A DNA stretch of 52,500 nucleotides from Prorocentrum cordatum (lineage: Eukaryota > Sar > Dinophyceae > Prorocentrales > Prorocentraceae): NCBI GenBank assembly GCA_963575745.1, contig CAUYUJ010015504.1:1677464-1729963 (forward strand), written 5' to 3'. The notes under the pieces are model-generated. The model was not told the origin of the DNA. It searched no databases and saw only the letters and a program-made list of their open reading frames with translations. Shown in pieces: positions 23,050 through 32,560 of the stretch. Made by a program: the position numbers and the translations under genes. Each line of letters starts with the position of its first letter. Positions within the stretch are counted from its first letter, which is position 1.

Positions 23050-23740
23050 CATTTGTGGAGGGACGAGAGTGGAGCAGACAGAGGTGGAGCTTCGGAGGTT
23101 CGAGGTTCGAGGCCCGGTACTTGCGTGCTGTCTGGAGAGACGAATCGTCCTGGGGCGCCGTCGTGGCCACGGCTGGAACCGCCTCGACACGCTGGGCAGA
23201 GCGCACCTCGGGAAAGATCCAGGGGCCGATGATTGGCCTCTTGGTCTGGGGCAACGCGAGGGGGGGGCAGGTGGGGGGGCAGAGCAAGATTGGCGCAGGC
23301 GGAGGGGGAGGTGCGATGGGGCAGGGGAAGGCGGCCCCGAGCTCTGGGCGGTGCGTGCTCGTCGCGCCGCGCGGTTTCGCGCGCAGACTCGGGCCCTGGG
23401 GCCACCACGTGTCCATCTTGCACGAACTACTGCCGCAACGGGCGGAGAAGTCGGACGCGGCGGCGCCGAGCGTACGTTGGGGCAGCTGGCAGGAGAAGCA
23501 GGAAACGGAGGAGGAGAAGAGGGACGTGGGAGCGGGATGAATCAGGAGCGCGAAGAAGAGAGGCACGAGAGGGAGGCGAAGAGGAGAAGGGGAGGAGAAG
23601 GAAGGGGACCAACGTAAACCAAAAACGCATCAACGATGCTGCAATACACCGTCCCTCCAAATTCCCTCTTCAAACGGCCCTACAGAATTCACATTGCGGG
23701 AGATCGCCCATTAGAAAACAGCCGTCTGAGGATCTCCAGT
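23050..23740. other. Unassigned GC-rich DNA, open on both strands
   Basis: A 223-codon minus-strand frame (23566-22895) has a Ser-Cys-rich start ('SVSCFSCQLPQRTLGAAASD') and runs into the GGA array as poly-Ser. The plus strand is also open. I recognise no domain and cannot choose a strand. Confidence 0.3.
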
Positions 23741-23744
23741 CGCG

Positions 23745-24190
23745 CCGAAGCATCGTTCCTGGGACTGCAACGCCGCGGATCAACGTCACTACTGCGCCCT
23801 GACCGTCCCAGACGGTGCCAGAGCACCTTCCTGGGACTTCCACGACGCGAATCCTACATGACTGTCGCGTCCTACACCGCGCCAGAGCACTGTTCCTGGG
23901 GCTTCGGCTGCGCAAATCCTTGAACATGCTGCAAGCGTTTGCGACGAATGCGCGCGGCGCTGGGGCGAGAACCACATTTTGAAAACCACCAGCCCTCCAC
24001 CCGTGAAACTGTTGAACGTTTCAAGACACTGGTGCGCGGCGCTAAGGCGAACACCACATTTTCACAATAAAAAACCGCCCCCCATGCGCGAAACTGCTCT
24101 AATGCGTGAGCCACATTTTGAACACTGCCAGCACTCCATCAATGAACCTTCTGTGAACTTGCACGACGGATGTGCGCGGCGCTAAACAGA
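23745..24190. repeat. Two adjoining short tandem repeats (~68 bp and ~75-80 bp)
   Basis: TTCCTGGGACTKC..CG-type units begin near 23755, 23828 and 23890, each ending in GCCAGAGCAC. Then GTGCGCGGCGCTAAGGCGAAC / CACATTTTGAAAACC units occur near 23950, 24030, about 24104 and 24170. Confidence 0.7.
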
Positions 24191-24214
24191 GAACTCTCTT
24201 TTGAACCCGACCCG

Positions 24215-24410
24215 CCTTCCATGACTACCTACCAGACCACCCCAACCCAACCCGAAGGCCCGAATGGGACCCGAAGTTCGGCTTGGGGGGGGGCACGGGT
24301 TCCATGTTTTTTTTTCAATGTTCCCCGACCCCCCCCCCTGGAAAATGGAGGGCAAATTGAGGCCTTCGGGCTGGGTCGGGATGGTTTGGTGGGTGGCGAT
24401 GCCATCCGGC
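24215..24410. mobile_element. ~200-bp fold-back (long inverted repeat) element
   Basis: The left arm (24215-24270, ...CTACCTACCAGACCACCCCAA.. and CCCGAAGGCC) pairs with the right arm (24353-24407, ...GGCCTTCGGGCTGGG, GGTTTGGTGGGTGGCGATG) over about 50 bp with scattered mismatches. An inner arm of G9/C9 with GGGTTCCATG..CAATGTTCCCC extends the pairing almost to the T9 loop near 24310. No open frame lies inside. It resembles a non-autonomous fold-back transposon; target-site duplications were not resolved. Confidence 0.65.
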
Positions 24411-25298
24411 TTCGGGAGCACTCCTTGCGAGGAAATGTCAGGCGAAACGCTCGGCCCGCCGTGCCAACGAGTCTGGGGGTGCGGCACGGAGGGGGCCGTG
24501 TGCAAGGAGAAAGGGATGGAGAAGGAGGACCGCGAGGAGGATAGCAGAGGAGGAGGAGGAGGTCGGAGGAGGAGGAGGAGTAGGTCGGCGGGAAGCTCAG
24601 AGAAGCGTGGAGATGGGGGGGAAGACGGGGACACGATGATGAGGGAGGCGGACGCGGAGAAGCGGCGCGGCCGACGAGGACCGCGCCGAGAAGGGGCAGG
24701 ACGGGGAGGCGAGGATGGCAAAGAAGAGGCGGAGAGGAGCGAGGAGCGAGGGGGACGAGGAGCGAGGGCTGGGGAGAGGGCGGAGTAGCGAGAAGCGAAG
24801 AGAGAAGAAGGAACGGCCGCCCCCCGACCTCCGCATCGTGCTCCTGCTACTGGTCGGGCGTGGTCAATCAACTTACCGCAATCGTGATCAGACGACGCGT
24901 CGCAAGCTACTTTACAACACCCGTCGTGCTCCTGCGTGTCTGCTACTCTTCATCCTCCTTCTCGAACCGCTGATGCTGCTCATCAGCATCGGCGTCAACG
25001 CCGACCTACTCCAATGGTGTTTCTGGAGAGCTCTCATGATCCACATCGTGATCGCGACGCGACTTCATGCTCGCAACCTCATCAGGACAGCCACGCCACA
25101 AACTGGTATCTGATTCTGCGCGCGCAACTGCACGACGACATACGCCTAAGCAGACGGTACACACACCTGAACGCTGGACCTACGCGCGCGCTTCGAGCGC
25201 GCTCAGGCTCTGGACCAAACTGGGGCGACGTCATGACCCCACGGGTGCGAAACCAAAACTCTCGCACCGAACACTGGGACAGGATGTGCCGACACACA
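24411..25298. other. GA-rich then unassigned DNA
   Basis: 24510-24800 is purine-rich with Glu/Arg-only frames. 24810-25298 has no recognisable gene. Confidence 0.45.
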
Positions 25299-25311
25299 TA
25301 CACGCACACAC

Positions 25312-25345
<34 letters not shown>
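25299..25345. repeat. (CA)n dinucleotide microsatellite
   Basis: ACACAC run with occasional G. Confidence 0.97.
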
Positions 25346-25348
<3 letters not shown>

Positions 25349-25552
25349 TTGCGATCCTTGGCTGCACATACTCCCTAGGTGCAAGGTTGGTTGGAAGAGA
25401 GGGAACGATGAGGGGGGAGGATGGTGGAGTGAATTGGAGGGAGCGCACAAGGGCATTGGACGTTCCGCTGAAGCCCCGCGGGTCCTGGGGTGAAGTCTAA
25501 CGTCTAACCCATACCAGCGATAGGAGGGAAAACAGAGGAAGAAAAACTGGCA

Positions 25553-26131
25553 GTGGGGACTCTTGGGTCGTCTGGGTGCCATCTCTGGCCATCTGAGATC
25601 CGTCTGGGCCGACTCCAAACATTCTTAGAGCTGCTTGTGTCCGTCGCGCTCATTCGGCCGGCTTGGGCTATCTTTTATGCTTTCACAACTTGTTTGAAAG
25701 CGCGGACTGGGGTTCTATTCGGGATCATGTTTGCACCTCTTCTGCCCTACGGGGCTCTCGTGGAGATATCTTGCATCAATCACTTTGGTTTGGCGAATTT
25801 GGCTTCTGTGGCCTCCAAAGCTCTCGGGCGGCCAGACACTGTTCTACATTTTTATGGACGCTCCCGGGGCTCCAGTAGGGTGGTAGAGCAGGGTCGACCA
25901 GACCCCCGACACCGCAATCGCCAACTGGATATGTGTATGCAACCCGTCATCACACTGTTACGCCCATCCTCCGCATTCCCCCACGTACCGCTAATTCAAC
26001 GCATATCCCATCTATATTCCGAGCATGGACACGTGCGTCCGTTGCTCCACCTTGCCGCTACATGCTCCACACTGGGACGCGGAGAGACGCCATCGAAGGT
26101 AATTGCAGCTGAGATCGCAGCCCAGAGCTGA
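25553..26131 (+). CDS. Unrecognised 192-codon reading frame
   Basis: I do not recognise this protein. It is one of the few frames in the window not generated by a repeat. Its composition is balanced and it contains two hydrophobic stretches ('LELLVSVALIRPAWAIFYAF' at residues 26-45 and 'VLFGIMFAPLLPYGALVEIS' at about 54-73) that could be membrane segments, followed by a basic region and a Cys/His-bearing tail. The chosen start is simply the first Met; translation could begin later, at the Met near residue 59. There is no spliced-leader or promoter signal I can point to. It could equally be a chance frame in moderate-GC DNA, since no relative is known to me and flanking genes are absent. Confidence 0.2.
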   Translation: MGTLGSSGCHLWPSEIRLGRLQTFLELLVSVALIRPAWAIFYAFTTCLKARTGVLFGIMFAPLLPYGALVEISCINHFGLANLASVASKALGRPDTVLHFYGRSRGSSRVVEQGRPDPRHRNRQLDMCMQPVITLLRPSSAFPHVPLIQRISHLYSEHGHVRPLLHLAATCSTLGRGETPSKVIAAEIAAQS

Positions 26132-27920
26132 ATGACAATGGGCGAAGCGAAAGCATGATTATGCCCGAACAGAGGAGATTATCACGAGCCAGCAATCCTG
26201 GATCCATCTCAGCTCGTAGGGGTCGAATGGCACCTGACTGAATCAGCGAAGGGCACAGACCCAGCAGCAGGGGGAAGAGGAAGTGGCCCATGGACACACA
26301 CACACACACATGAATCCGCCGACCCCGTCGGCGTGTGGAATGGGTTGTTCGTCGTGGTTGTTGTCCGCGTACGTACTCGTCGTCTTCTTTTCTGGGTCCG
26401 TCGCCGCTCCCCTCCTCTTTCCCTGGGCCCTCGTCCTCAAGCGTGCCAGCCGAAGCGAAATGAAGCAACCCAGCCACAACGAAATTAACAACGTTGTCAT
26501 TGGGTCGAAAGGAAGCCTATTCCCTTTGATCTCTTCCCCGCCGCGGGGGGTGGGTGGGAGGGTCCCGGGGGGGGTCAGAATACCATTCCCCGTTTGCGGC
26601 TTTTGCAGAGGGGCCCTCTGTATATGCGCTGGAGGAGGGGGGGGGGGGGGGTTCGACCTTTCTGGCTCCTCCTCCTGCTCCTCCCCTGCCTCTGCCTCCT
26701 CCTCCCCCTCCTCCTGCTCCTCCTCTACCTCTGCCTCCTCCTCCTCCTCCTCCTCCTCCTGCTCCTCCTCATCCTTCCCCCCCCCCCCCCCCTCATCCCT
26801 CCCCCTCGTCCTCCTCCCTCATCCGCCTCCTCCACCCTTCCCCTCCCCCCCCCCCGCTCGTTTTCATCTTCGTCGTCTTCAGGGTCGGCGGCACCATCCG
26901 TAAGGCCTTTGCAATATTCACGAAGCCCAGGATTCCTCAAATTGTCTGGACTTTAGTCTTTTGCCCCACTTCCCCTATTTTCCAAACTTCACGTGGAGTC
27001 GACGACTAAGTGTGCCTGTGTATGTTTTCCCTCCTGAGGAGTAGGAAGGCCAGCGGGGTAGGCAGGAGGGGCGGGGCCCGGAGGGGTAACAAAAAAAGAG
27101 TGGTTGAGGAGAAGCAGCAGGAGGCACGAAGGGATGATCAGCAGAGGCAGGACCAAGATCAAGAATCGGTATGCCTCCCGTCCCTCCCCTCTCTCCTTCC
27201 TGCCCCTCTCCCGTCCTCCCTCCCACTGCGCCCAGACCCCCGGCAAGGCAGATTAGAAGACAATTGCCAGATGCAGTCATGACAGCAATCGCAAGTCGAG
27301 AATTCCGCCCGAGATGGGTGGCACATCTCTTCGGGCTGCTCGCGAGGCAAGCCGAAACTCGGCAGACTCTCTCCCAGAGAGGCCGTGCTTCGAGGGTCCT
27401 CAAGGTGGGTTGCCAGGGGAGCGGGCGGAGGGAAGGGACTACGGGAGGGTAAGTCCCTCTGGCGAGCGGCACCCACGAATCAAGAGGCGCCTTCCTTGGG
27501 CCGGGGCCGCAGCGGGGGGGAATTCAGAGCAGAATTGTCTGAGGGAAGCACGATTCGACGACGCGTCACGAAAAACGAAAAATGGATCTGTCTGCAGATT
27601 GTCGGGGCCGAGAACTCAGGACACAACCTTGTGGGACGAGGTCCGGATTTCAACCATGAATTTGACTCGGAACTCGACTCCTCTGTGAAACCGTACACAG
27701 CGTCATGCAGTCCGAACGCCGTCCGAAGGAATCCCGTAAATTCGACGCCCAAGCCCTGCGGCCCTGGGGGGGGCAGCGCGCGTCGCAGCCCGGCCGAACA
27801 CTCAGAGACCGCGGCAACAACCATAACCATCCAGGCATGGTTGGCGGGGAGGGCGGGGAGTAGACGAAGCGCACACACACAGCAAGGACCCATGCCGAGT
27901 GGCATCGCTGGCGCTAAGCG
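26132..27920. other. Unassigned DNA with CA run and CCT-rich tract
   Basis: A short (CA)n lies at 26291-26311 and a CCT/CTC-rich tract at 26650-26870. 27010-27920 has overlapping frames on both strands (the longest about 180 codons) without a motif. Confidence 0.4.
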
Positions 27921-27996
27921 GGGTTAAATACACGCTGGGCCAACACGCGCCCTGAGGACCATCGATCCAAGGACCCTCTCCTCCCCGGTACTAGAA

Positions 27997-28155
27997 TTAG
28001 GTCGGGCATGTCCTCCTACAGGGGGATTTTGGACGACAAATAACGAACAGTCACAAAATGTCCCAAAATTTTCAAAAATAGTAAAAACATCGTGCCCAGA
28101 CTATGTTTGGATTATGTTTGAATCTTTCTCCTGTAGAGGGACAGGCCCGACTTAA
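27997..28155. mobile_element. MITE-like inverted-repeat element, copy 2
   Basis: A 159-bp element, left end TTAGGTCGGGCATGTCCTCC and TACAGGGGGATTTT, right end TCTCCTGTAGAGGGACAGGC and CCGACTTAA. The arms pair over about 30 bp. The interior is AT-rich and noncoding. This is the cleanest copy and defines both ends of the family. Confidence 0.8.
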
Positions 28156-28239
28156 CGCTACACGGGGTAAATACACGCTGGGCCAACACGCGCCCTGAGG
28201 ACCATCGATCCAGGGACCCTCGCCTCCCCGGTACTGGAA

Positions 28240-28377
28240 TTAGGTCGGGCATGTCCTCCTACAGGGGGATTTTGGGCGACAAATAGAACATACTCCAAAA
28301 ATACTCCAAAACTAATCAAACAATCGTCCCCTGACAATTTTTCTAATATTTTTGAAGATTCCCCCTGTAGAGGGACC
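28240..28377. mobile_element. MITE-like inverted-repeat element, copy 3 (right end lost)
   Basis: Same left end as copy 2, but the right arm stops at CCCCCTGTAGAGGGAC and runs directly into CCTCGCCTCCCCGG, the sequence that normally lies upstream of the element. This is consistent with a deletion between two AGGGAC motifs in a tandem array. Confidence 0.8.
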
Positions 28378-28405
28378 CTCGCCTCCCCGGTGCTGGAAGT
28401 GAGAA

Positions 28406-28797
28406 CAAAAGGAGCCAGCACCGCCAGGACTCCACAGAACTCTGCTCCCAACACCCCTCTCCGCCCTGGGCGCTCTCTGTTGAGCAAGGACCGACACTCC
28501 CGGCACTCCTGTAGGCCTACCACGCAATTCTCTTAGAACCCAAGCATGTTCTTAGAACCAAAGCCATGTTCTTGGAACAAATACCCGATGTGACAAGACA
28601 AGACAGTCCCAGGCAGCAATGTCCTGAGAACATCTCGCGCGGACCACACAGAGGTTCTGAGAACCTTCTTTCGCGGGCCTCTATAGGCGAGCCCGGACGC
28701 TTCGCCACTGCCTGACTCTGGAGGGCGCGCCCAGAGCGGAGTGCCACCAGCTCGGGGGAAGCGGCCACCTGGTGCCAGGTCGGGCGAAAGGGGGGGA
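28406..28797. other. Unassigned DNA with TTCTTAGAACC words
   Basis: CATGTTCTTAGAACC/CATGTTCTTGGAAC recurs at about 28533, 28544 and 28566 and contains the palindrome TTCTTAGAA-type core. No gene is seen. Confidence 0.45.
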
Positions 28798-28950
28798 TAG
28801 CAAAAGGGGGGGGTTGAGAATCAGCCCACGTAGCTGATTTGCCCGGCGCCTCCCGGCGCCGGAGGCGGCTATGTATCGAGGAATGGGCCCCTCGGCGAGG
28901 CCGAAACCAGCTGCATGCAGCAGATTTCTTAACCCCCCCTTTCCCAATTC
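28798..28950. repeat. Imperfect inverted repeat, ~37-bp arms
   Basis: AGCAAAAGGGGGGGGTTGAG..CGTAGCTG (28798-28835) pairs with CAGCTGCATGCAGCAGATTT..CCCCCCCTTTCCC (28910-28948). The loop holds a second palindrome, GGCGCCTCCCGGCGCC. Confidence 0.65.
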
Positions 28951-28977
28951 CCCCCGTTCGTCTGGCGGCGCGCGCAA

Positions 28978-29116
28978 GGGGGTGGAGAGAGGGGGGAGGG
29001 CTTCTTAGAAGGAGGCTGCTTCTCAGAAGGCGCCAGCCGTACACCTATAGATAAGGCCCGAGCCTTCTAAGAAGCAGGGGTGCTTCTGAGAAGCCCTCCC
29101 CCCTCCCTCCACCCCC
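28978..29116. repeat. Imperfect inverted repeat, ~55-bp arms (CTTCTTAGAAGG)
   Basis: GGGGGTGGAGAGAGGGGGGA followed by GGGCTTCTTAGAAGG and GCTTCTCAGAAGG (28978-29030) pairs with CCTTCTAAGAAGC, GCTTCTGAGAAGC and CCTCCCCCCTCCCTCCACCC (29062-29115). Confidence 0.7.
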
Positions 29117-29418
29117 CTCTGCGCGTGGCCGAAGGGGGGCTGCCTGCCACTCGCGGCGACTCGAGAAGGGAGGGGGGCTGGCCATGGGGCTGACCGTCGG
29201 ACTGGCTGGGGGCGTGGACCTCGAGCTGGCCGTCGGGACCGGCCTCGAACTTGTCCCTCGCCCTAAGAAGGACAACCCCAAGGCAATGACAGTGACGAAC
29301 GAACAACGCACACCCATATCTATAAGGAGGTCGGAGGGAGAAGGACTGGCTGTGGGTATGGGTGAGGGTTTGTCGGAACCCTGCGGAGGCTCCCGTTCGA
29401 GCGGGGACCCCCATCAGA

Positions 29419-29471
29419 CAACACGCACCCATAGCTCATTCCGCCCCTCCTATGGGTATGGGTGCGTGTTG
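29419..29471. repeat. Hairpin with perfect 15-bp arms
   Basis: CAACACGCACCCATA (29419-29433) pairs with TATGGGTGCGTGTTG (29457-29471) around a 23-nt loop. Confidence 0.85.
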
Positions 29472-29547
29472 ATCGTTCGTCAGTCTTACGGATGTGCCCT
29501 GGGAAACTGAGGGAATCACCAAGGTCGGCACCGAAGTAAGGTGATGC

Positions 29548-29756
29548 CAAACATTCAGGAGCGACCAAGGAGGGGGGCGTCCAAGAGGGGGGGGCGCAAA
29601 TCATGGCCGGCGGCATGTGCGCGGCCCAGGGGGGGCCAGGGACGCAATGAAACAAGAAAAGGCGCCATGAAATCTGGGGAGACATCATGGCCTCCGCCAT
29701 GATATCCCCCCCCCTAGACATCACTCCTCTCTTGGCCGCCCCCGAAACATAGGGAT
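29548..29756. repeat. Dispersed ~200-bp repeat, copy without the hairpin insertion
   Basis: GCGACCAAGGAGGGGGGCGT..CATGGCCGGCGGCATGTGCGCGGCCC..AGGCGCCATGAAATCTGGGG..CCGCCCCCGAAA. A diverged second copy lies at 30345-30720 and is interrupted by the hairpin element at 30402-30574. Confidence 0.75.
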
Positions 29757-29769
29757 GGGGACATGCAAC

Positions 29770-30240
29770 GCGGGGCCAGGAGAGCCCAAAATCGAATCGA
29801 CAAGTCGGATCGGAAGTCGACATGAGTCGGATCGGCGGAAATCGGCAGCCGAGTCGGGGAAAGTCGAATCGGCAGAAATCGGCAGGCTAGTCTGCCTCCC
29901 ATGAGAAAAACAGGAACCCGAAATCGGACTCGAATCGGGATCGAAAAACAGGAACCCGAAAACAGGAACAGGAGTCGAAATCGAATCGGGATCGGAGGCC
30001 GTCGAGATCGAACCGCATCGAATCGGAGGAGTCGAAACGAGCCCGGGCGGGGCGGGCCGTGGGGCGCCTGCCCGTCCGCGGGGGGGCGCCGCCGCTGGGG
30101 CGGCCCCGCGTGGGGCGCGGGTGCCAGCGGGGAACGGGGAACGGGGCCCTCCTCCTCCTCCTCCCTCCTCCTCCTCCTCCTCCTCCTCCCTCCTCCTCCC
30201 TCCTCCTCCTCCTCCTCCTCCTCCTCCCTCCTCCTCCCCG
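29770..30240. repeat. GAATCGG-rich tract and CCT microsatellite
   Basis: GTCGGATCGG/GAATCGGGATCG words fill 29780-30040. A CCT triplet tract lies at 30150-30240. Confidence 0.85.
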
Positions 30241-30344
30241 GGAGCTCGCGCTGCGGCGGGGCCCCTCCGCCGAGGCGCCTCTCCGTGGGCCTCCCGGAAT
30301 CCCGCCGACCCTCGGCCCCCGAGAGGACGTCGGGAGGCAACGCC

Positions 30345-30725
30345 AAGGAGGGCTCGGGAGCGGCCAAGGAGGGGGGGGTCCAGGAGGGGGGGGGTGCACA
30401 GCATAGGAAGGCACCAACTATACACCAACACCGATCCTGGCCAGGATCACCCTGGGCCCAGGATCGGTGTATACGCCCTCCTGCCTTGCGCAAGAAGGCA
30501 TATACACCGATCCTGGGCCCAGGGTGATCCTGGGCCAGGATCGGTGTTGGTGTATAGTTGGTGCCCTCCGATCATGAGCGGCGGCATGTGCGCGGCCCAG
30601 CGGGGGGGGGCCATGAACGTCATGGAATGAGAAGAGGCGCCAGGAAATCTGGGGAAATATCATGGCCCACGAGATCCACCCCCGCCTAGTCATCACCCCC
30701 CTCTTTTCCGCCCCCGAAAGGTCTT
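30345..30725. repeat. Dispersed ~200-bp repeat, copy interrupted by the hairpin
   Basis: Left part GCGGCCAAGGAGGGGGGGGT (30350 on) and right part GAGCGGCGGCATGTGCGCGG (30576 on) match 29548-29756. The CGGCATGTGCGCGGCCCA box is at 29611 and at 30582. Confidence 0.75.
30402..30574. mobile_element. ~170-bp near-perfect hairpin element
   Basis: The arms GCACCAACTATACACCAACA..CCGATCCTGGCCAGGATC..CCTGGGCCCAGGATCGGTGTAT (30411-30475) and the complementary 30499-30565 pair over about 65 bp with very few mismatches, around a loop that itself contains CTTGCGCAAG. No open frame. It interrupts a repeat whose uninterrupted relative is at 29548-29756, so it behaves as an inserted non-autonomous element. 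Confidence 0.8.
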
Positions 30726-30766
30726 CACCAGAAAGACGCTTGGAGTCCCGGAACGGTGTGGCGACA

Positions 30767-30956
30767 GACCGTGCGGTGACTTCGAAGTCCCCCAAGACCT
30801 CACCGCACGGTCCGTCAGCGCACGGTTTTGGGACCTCGGATACCCCAGTTGCCCCAGACGTCCTCGGAGAACGACCCGAGTCCTAAAACCGTGCGGTGAC
30901 CCCGACGCCGAATCCCCTCACCACACGGTGTGGTCACCGCACCGTTCGGGGGCCCC
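30767..30956. repeat. Cluster of overlapping hairpins built on ACCGTGCGGTGA
   Basis: GACCGTGCGGTGA (30767-30779) pairs with TCACCGCACGGTC (30800-30812). CACGGTTTTGGGACCTCGG (30821-30839) pairs imperfectly with CCGAGTCCTAAAACCGTG (30876-30893). GCGGTGAC (30893-30900) can pair with GTCACCGC (30933-30940), next to CACACGGTGTGG. Alternative pairings compete. Confidence 0.75.
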
Positions 30957-30959
30957 CGA

Positions 30960-31523
30960 ACAGGGGCTGCTGAGCCAGATTGGGACCAGATATAGCCAGG
31001 AGCTAAGCCCGGTTAAGAGGCACAAAGAAAGGACTAGGCAAGAATAATCGACATCAAACGAGATCCGGTAAATTTCCAACTAGGGACAAACCAACGCCAA
31101 TTCAGAATTCAACCTCCCGGAAATTTCATCCCGAACAACGCACTTCCATCCCGCCATCCGCTAAACGGCCAGGCACCCCAGCGCCAGGGAGCACGTCCAG
31201 GCGCTTCCGGAGCCGGAAATTCCTGCCCGCCCCGCGGCGCTCAAAGGCCCACACTCGCAGGAGATTTCTCGCCCCCAATTCTGGCGCTCCGCCCGAACAG
31301 TTTGGCCAATCCATAAGGGTGGAAAACTCTGGGATACACACCCGAGGAATTATTCAGACGCAGCAATATCGAGGATGGATGGCCTCTCGTCTTGCATCCA
31401 CAAGTTTGGCCAAATAATTCTTGGTCGCAAATGACCGTGCGCAGGCGATACCAATCCCCAGGAGATCATAAAGTTCGGGGTTCTGGCGGGAATAATAAAA
31501 GCATTTCCCGGGGAAGATCAGTT
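30960..31523. other. Unassigned moderate-GC DNA
   Basis: No gene or repeat that I can support between the hairpin cluster and the ATG microsatellite. Confidence 0.45.
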
Positions 31524-31587
<64 letters not shown>

Positions 31588-31607
31588 CAATGATGACAAT
31601 GATGACA

Positions 31608-31667
<60 letters not shown>

Positions 31668-31668
31668 G
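31524..31668. repeat. (ATG)n microsatellite with three ACA interruptions
   Basis: ATG triplets interrupted by ATGACA near 31585-31610. Poly-Met, poly-Asp, poly-His and poly-Ile frames result. Confidence 0.98.
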
Positions 31669-31679
31669 TGATCCTGGGC

Positions 31680-31923
31680 GCTCCGCACAAGGCTGACAGG
31701 AGAGATCTCGAGGATCGTGACAATGCTTTTTGCCAGCAAACGCTCGGCACAAGACTGACTCGAGAGATCTCGAGGCTCGTGGCTTTACAACTTGCCAGCA
31801 GGCGCTCGGCACACGGCTGACTCGAGAGCTCTCGAGGCTCGTGGCTATACAACTTGACAGGAAGCGCTCGGCACAAGGCTGACTCGAGAGATCTCGAGCC
31901 TCGTGCCTACATGTTGCCAGGAA
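31680..31923. repeat. Four 61-bp tandem units with palindrome CTCGAGAGATCTCGAG
   Basis: Units start at 31680, 31741, 31802 and 31863 (CGCTCGGCACAAGGCTGACT). Each has CTCGAGAGATCTCGAG or a one- or two-base variant at its centre, then GCTCGTGGCT and CTTGCCAGCAGG. Confidence 0.95.
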
Positions 31924-32475
31924 GCGTGTGAGCGTTGTGCCGAAATGGGCGGCGCATGCGAACGCATCCAGCGGTGCCTTCGGTGGAGCTCCCATAAGTG
32001 GTGCAGAACGTTGGCGCGGTGAGCGCATGCGAACGCCACCATTTGGGCATTCGGTGGGGTTCCCATGGGCCTTCGGTGGGGTTCCCTGCATGGGGGGTTG
32101 CCGACATGGGTTCGGTGGGCGCACGCGAACACAGCCACTGTGCAACCTTGGTGGAACTTCAGCGTGCGAGATGTGAGACGAATTACACGTGTGCGCCCCA
32201 TCCACACGCAACCGGCGTCTTCTTCGGTGAAGCTCACATGGGGACACGAAGCGTGCAATGGGTGTGCCGAACTGGCGCATGCGAGCGCTGCCGCTGGGGG
32301 CTTTTGCGGGGTCCCCTTATGTAGCCCCGAAATTAGCGACGGGATGTGCCGACATGGGTATAGGCGCCTGCGACCGCAAGGACTTTGGCCGTCGGTGGAA
32401 CTTCCAAGATGGCTACGAAACGTGCGAGGGGTGTGCCGACATGAGTGCGGTGGGCGCATGCGAATGCAAGCACTT
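31924..32475. repeat. Second block of the 80-95-bp satellite
   Basis: Same unit as at 18303-19560, cores near 31954, 32025, 32118, 32276, 32365 and 32455. The array begins exactly where a fifth 61-bp unit would start. Confidence 0.85.
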
Positions 32476-32487
32476 GGGCCTTCGGCT

Positions 32488-32560
32488 GGGTGGGGGGTTG
32501 GGTGGGGGGACGGGGGGGTGGGGGGAGGGGGGGGGGGCGGGGAAAGGGGGGTCGCCCGGT
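32488..32560 (+). repeat. G-run tract with G-quadruplex potential
   Basis: Many runs of 3-11 G separated by 1-3 bases on the plus strand. Confidence 0.75.

Larger units (their letters stand above)
27921..28405. repeat. 243-bp tandem duplication carrying a MITE
   Basis: TAAATACACGCTGGGCCAACACGCGCCCTGAGG... begins at 27925 and again at 28168 (period 243 bp). Each copy continues through GGACCCTC(T/G)CCTCCCCGG into the MITE left end. A third, truncated start (GGGACCCTCGCCTCCCCGG) follows at 28373, where the right MITE arm ends abruptly. Confidence 0.85.
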
